From positions 1 through 14,832 of the forward strand of contig JACQFK010000230.1 in assembly GCA_016200125.1 (NCBI GenBank): DNA of 14,832 bases. Reading direction: 5' to 3'. The translations under genes and the position numbers were made by a program. Positions 14,401 through 14,832 of the stretch are shown here, one piece after another (position 1 is the first letter of the stretch; every line of letters begins with the position of its first letter). The DNA comes from Planctomycetota bacterium. GTDB lineage: Bacteria > Planctomycetota > MHYJ01 > JACPRB01. The notes beneath the pieces were generated by a model. That model made no database searches. It worked only from the letters and a program-made list of their open reading frames with translations, and was not told the origin of the DNA.

Positions 14401-14426
14401 CGGGCCGCCCCCGAAGGAGCGGCCCG
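14401..14426 (-). terminator. UUCG-tetraloop hairpin downstream of the tRNA
   Basis: On the - strand an 11-bp stem (one G-U pair) closes a TTCG tetraloop: CGGGCCGCTCC-TTCG-GGGGCGGCCCG. It lies about 70 nt past the tRNA 3' end and about 60 nt before the PLD start, and is followed by TTCCGCTTT. This is a good candidate for ending the tRNA transcript, though the T-run is weak. Confidence 0.6.
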
Positions 14427-14495
14427 GTGCGATAGCTCAGTCCCGCCTCACGTGGCATTACCGTAGCAGAGCTTCGAGCCGGACGCAAGGCAGGA

Positions 14496-14569
14496 AACCC
14501 CGGGTGGGGTTTGAACCCACACCTTCCCGTTCGTGAGGCGGGAGCTCTGTCCAGTTGAGCTACCGGCGT
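14496..14569 (-). tRNA. tRNA-Val(CAC)-like gene with stem mismatches
   Basis: The 74-nt - strand segment folds as a cloverleaf: acceptor ACGCCGG/CCGGGGT (one G-G mismatch at 3-70), TA, D-stem GCTC/GAGC with a 9-nt loop containing GG, anticodon stem CCCGC/ACGGG (C31-A39 mismatch) with loop CTCACGA giving anticodon CAC (bases 14535-14533), variable AAGGT, T-stem GTGGG/CCCAC with loop TTCAAAC, discriminator T. CCA is not encoded. Leader GGCAGG and trailer CCTGCC (14576-14571 and 14494-14489) can extend the acceptor helix. The A1-U72 end and two mismatches are unusual for tRNA-Val; it may be functional, or a decaying copy. Confidence 0.65.
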
Positions 14570-14668
14570 GCCTGCCGAATTTTTCAAAGAGCCGCGGACG
14601 AAGTCGCAATCCGCGTGCCACGAAAAACCTGCGAAATTGGCGAGGAATTGAAGGGGGGATTTTGGCCG

Positions 14669-14697
14669 CGTTACTTTACGTAACGTGGGGTAACGTG
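14669..14697. promoter_or_regulatory. GTAACG half-site cluster upstream of the last gene
   Basis: CGTTAC (14669-14674) and GTAACG (14680-14685) form an inverted repeat with a 5-nt spacer. GTAACGTG recurs at 14680-14687 and 14690-14697, a direct repeat with a 10-bp period. The cluster lies just upstream of the candidate -35 at 14708, a usual position for an activator or repressor site. Confidence 0.45.
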
Positions 14698-14707
14698 AGC
14701 GCTCGTC

Positions 14708-14736
14708 TTGCAAGCCGCGGGAGGGACCGCTAGAAT
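14708..14736 (+). promoter_or_regulatory. Candidate promoter of the last gene (leaderless type)
   Basis: TTGCAA (14708-14713), 17-nt spacer, TAGAAT (14731-14736), then exactly 9 nt to the ATG at 14746. No Shine-Dalgarno sequence lies in those 9 nt (GCGGCTTGC). Same geometry as the sigma factor, HAD and MFS genes. Confidence 0.6.
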
Positions 14737-14745
14737 GCGGCTTGC

Positions 14746-14832
14746 ATGATGAGCCTGGTGTTTGCGATTGCGCTGCTGCAGGACGATCCGGTTTCGACGG
14801 AGGCGCTGCGGGGCTACCAGCACCCCTGGGCG
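14746..14832 (+). CDS. Unidentified protein, N-terminal 29 residues (continues past window)
   Basis: The frame opens with ATGATG and is uninterrupted to the window edge. It begins MMSLVFAIALLQDDPVSTEA, a short hydrophobic stretch of about ten residues and then an acidic, polar region, which could be a short signal peptide but is weak. No domain can be named from 29 residues. The start is supported mainly by the promoter that ends 9 nt upstream; a start at the second ATG is equally possible. Confidence 0.6.
   Translation, partial: MMSLVFAIALLQDDPVSTEALRGYQHPWA

Noticed and set aside
14431..14452. A second, + strand tRNA starting GATAGCTCAG
   Set aside because: Only a D-arm-like start and an anticodon-arm-like piece are present; no T-arm or acceptor pairing follows.

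Overview
This is a GC-rich stretch of a bacterial chromosome dominated by housekeeping and central-carbon genes, with one small decayed mobile-looking unit and a tRNA near the right end. The window does not fix the phylum. Divergent Rpe and FBP enzymes, paired DUF2950-like proteins and candidate leaderless promoters suggest an uncultured high-GC lineage outside the well-studied Proteobacteria (Planctomycetota or Acidobacteriota-like is a guess).

Left part (1-5093, + strand): the end of pgk, then rpe, accD and a GT4 glycosyltransferase. rpe/accD overlap by 11 nt and accD/GT4 by 4 nt. Next come a short primary-type sigma-70 factor, a 187-nt gap that folds into a rod plus two hairpins (candidate structured RNA or apt leader), apt, and a small SnoaL/NTF2-like lipoprotein.

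Middle part: two paralogous DUF2950-like, probably membrane-anchored proteins lie on the - strand (5014-6398). Divergent from them is a DhnA/FbaB-type class I fructose-bisphosphate aldolase (6493-7437). It converges on a tight four-gene - strand operon across a perfect 24-bp inverted repeat. In transcription order the operon is: an archaeal-type FBP aldolase/phosphatase (class V FBPase) homolog, a class II aldolase homolog, a class I FBPase and a CoA-binding-domain protein. These are coupled by TAGATG, a 1-nt gap and an ATGA overlap. Three aldolase-related families and two FBPase families therefore sit within 5 kb. The class V homolog has Thr where the family's Schiff-base Lys is expected, and the class II homolog has altered residues in its DHAP-binding segment, so the chemistry may have been redistributed among the proteins. 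A Gph-like HAD phosphatase is divergent from this operon. With pgk and rpe this makes a set suited to gluconeogenesis, pentose phosphates or a Calvin-type cycle, although no RuBisCO or phosphoribulokinase is visible.

Right part: an MFS transporter; a cluster of hairpins; a tRNA-3'-half-like fragment; a GIY-YIG nuclease pseudogene with one in-frame TGA, flanked by an imperfect inverted repeat; a single-HKD phospholipase D-like protein; a UUCG hairpin; a tRNA-Val(CAC)-like gene with two stem mismatches; and the start of a gene that runs off the window.

Regulatory theme: four genes (sigma factor, HAD phosphatase, MFS transporter, last gene) share TTGNNN - 17 nt - TANNAT - exactly 9 nt - start codon. 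This predicts leaderless or near-leaderless mRNAs, whereas several other genes carry clear Shine-Dalgarno sequences.
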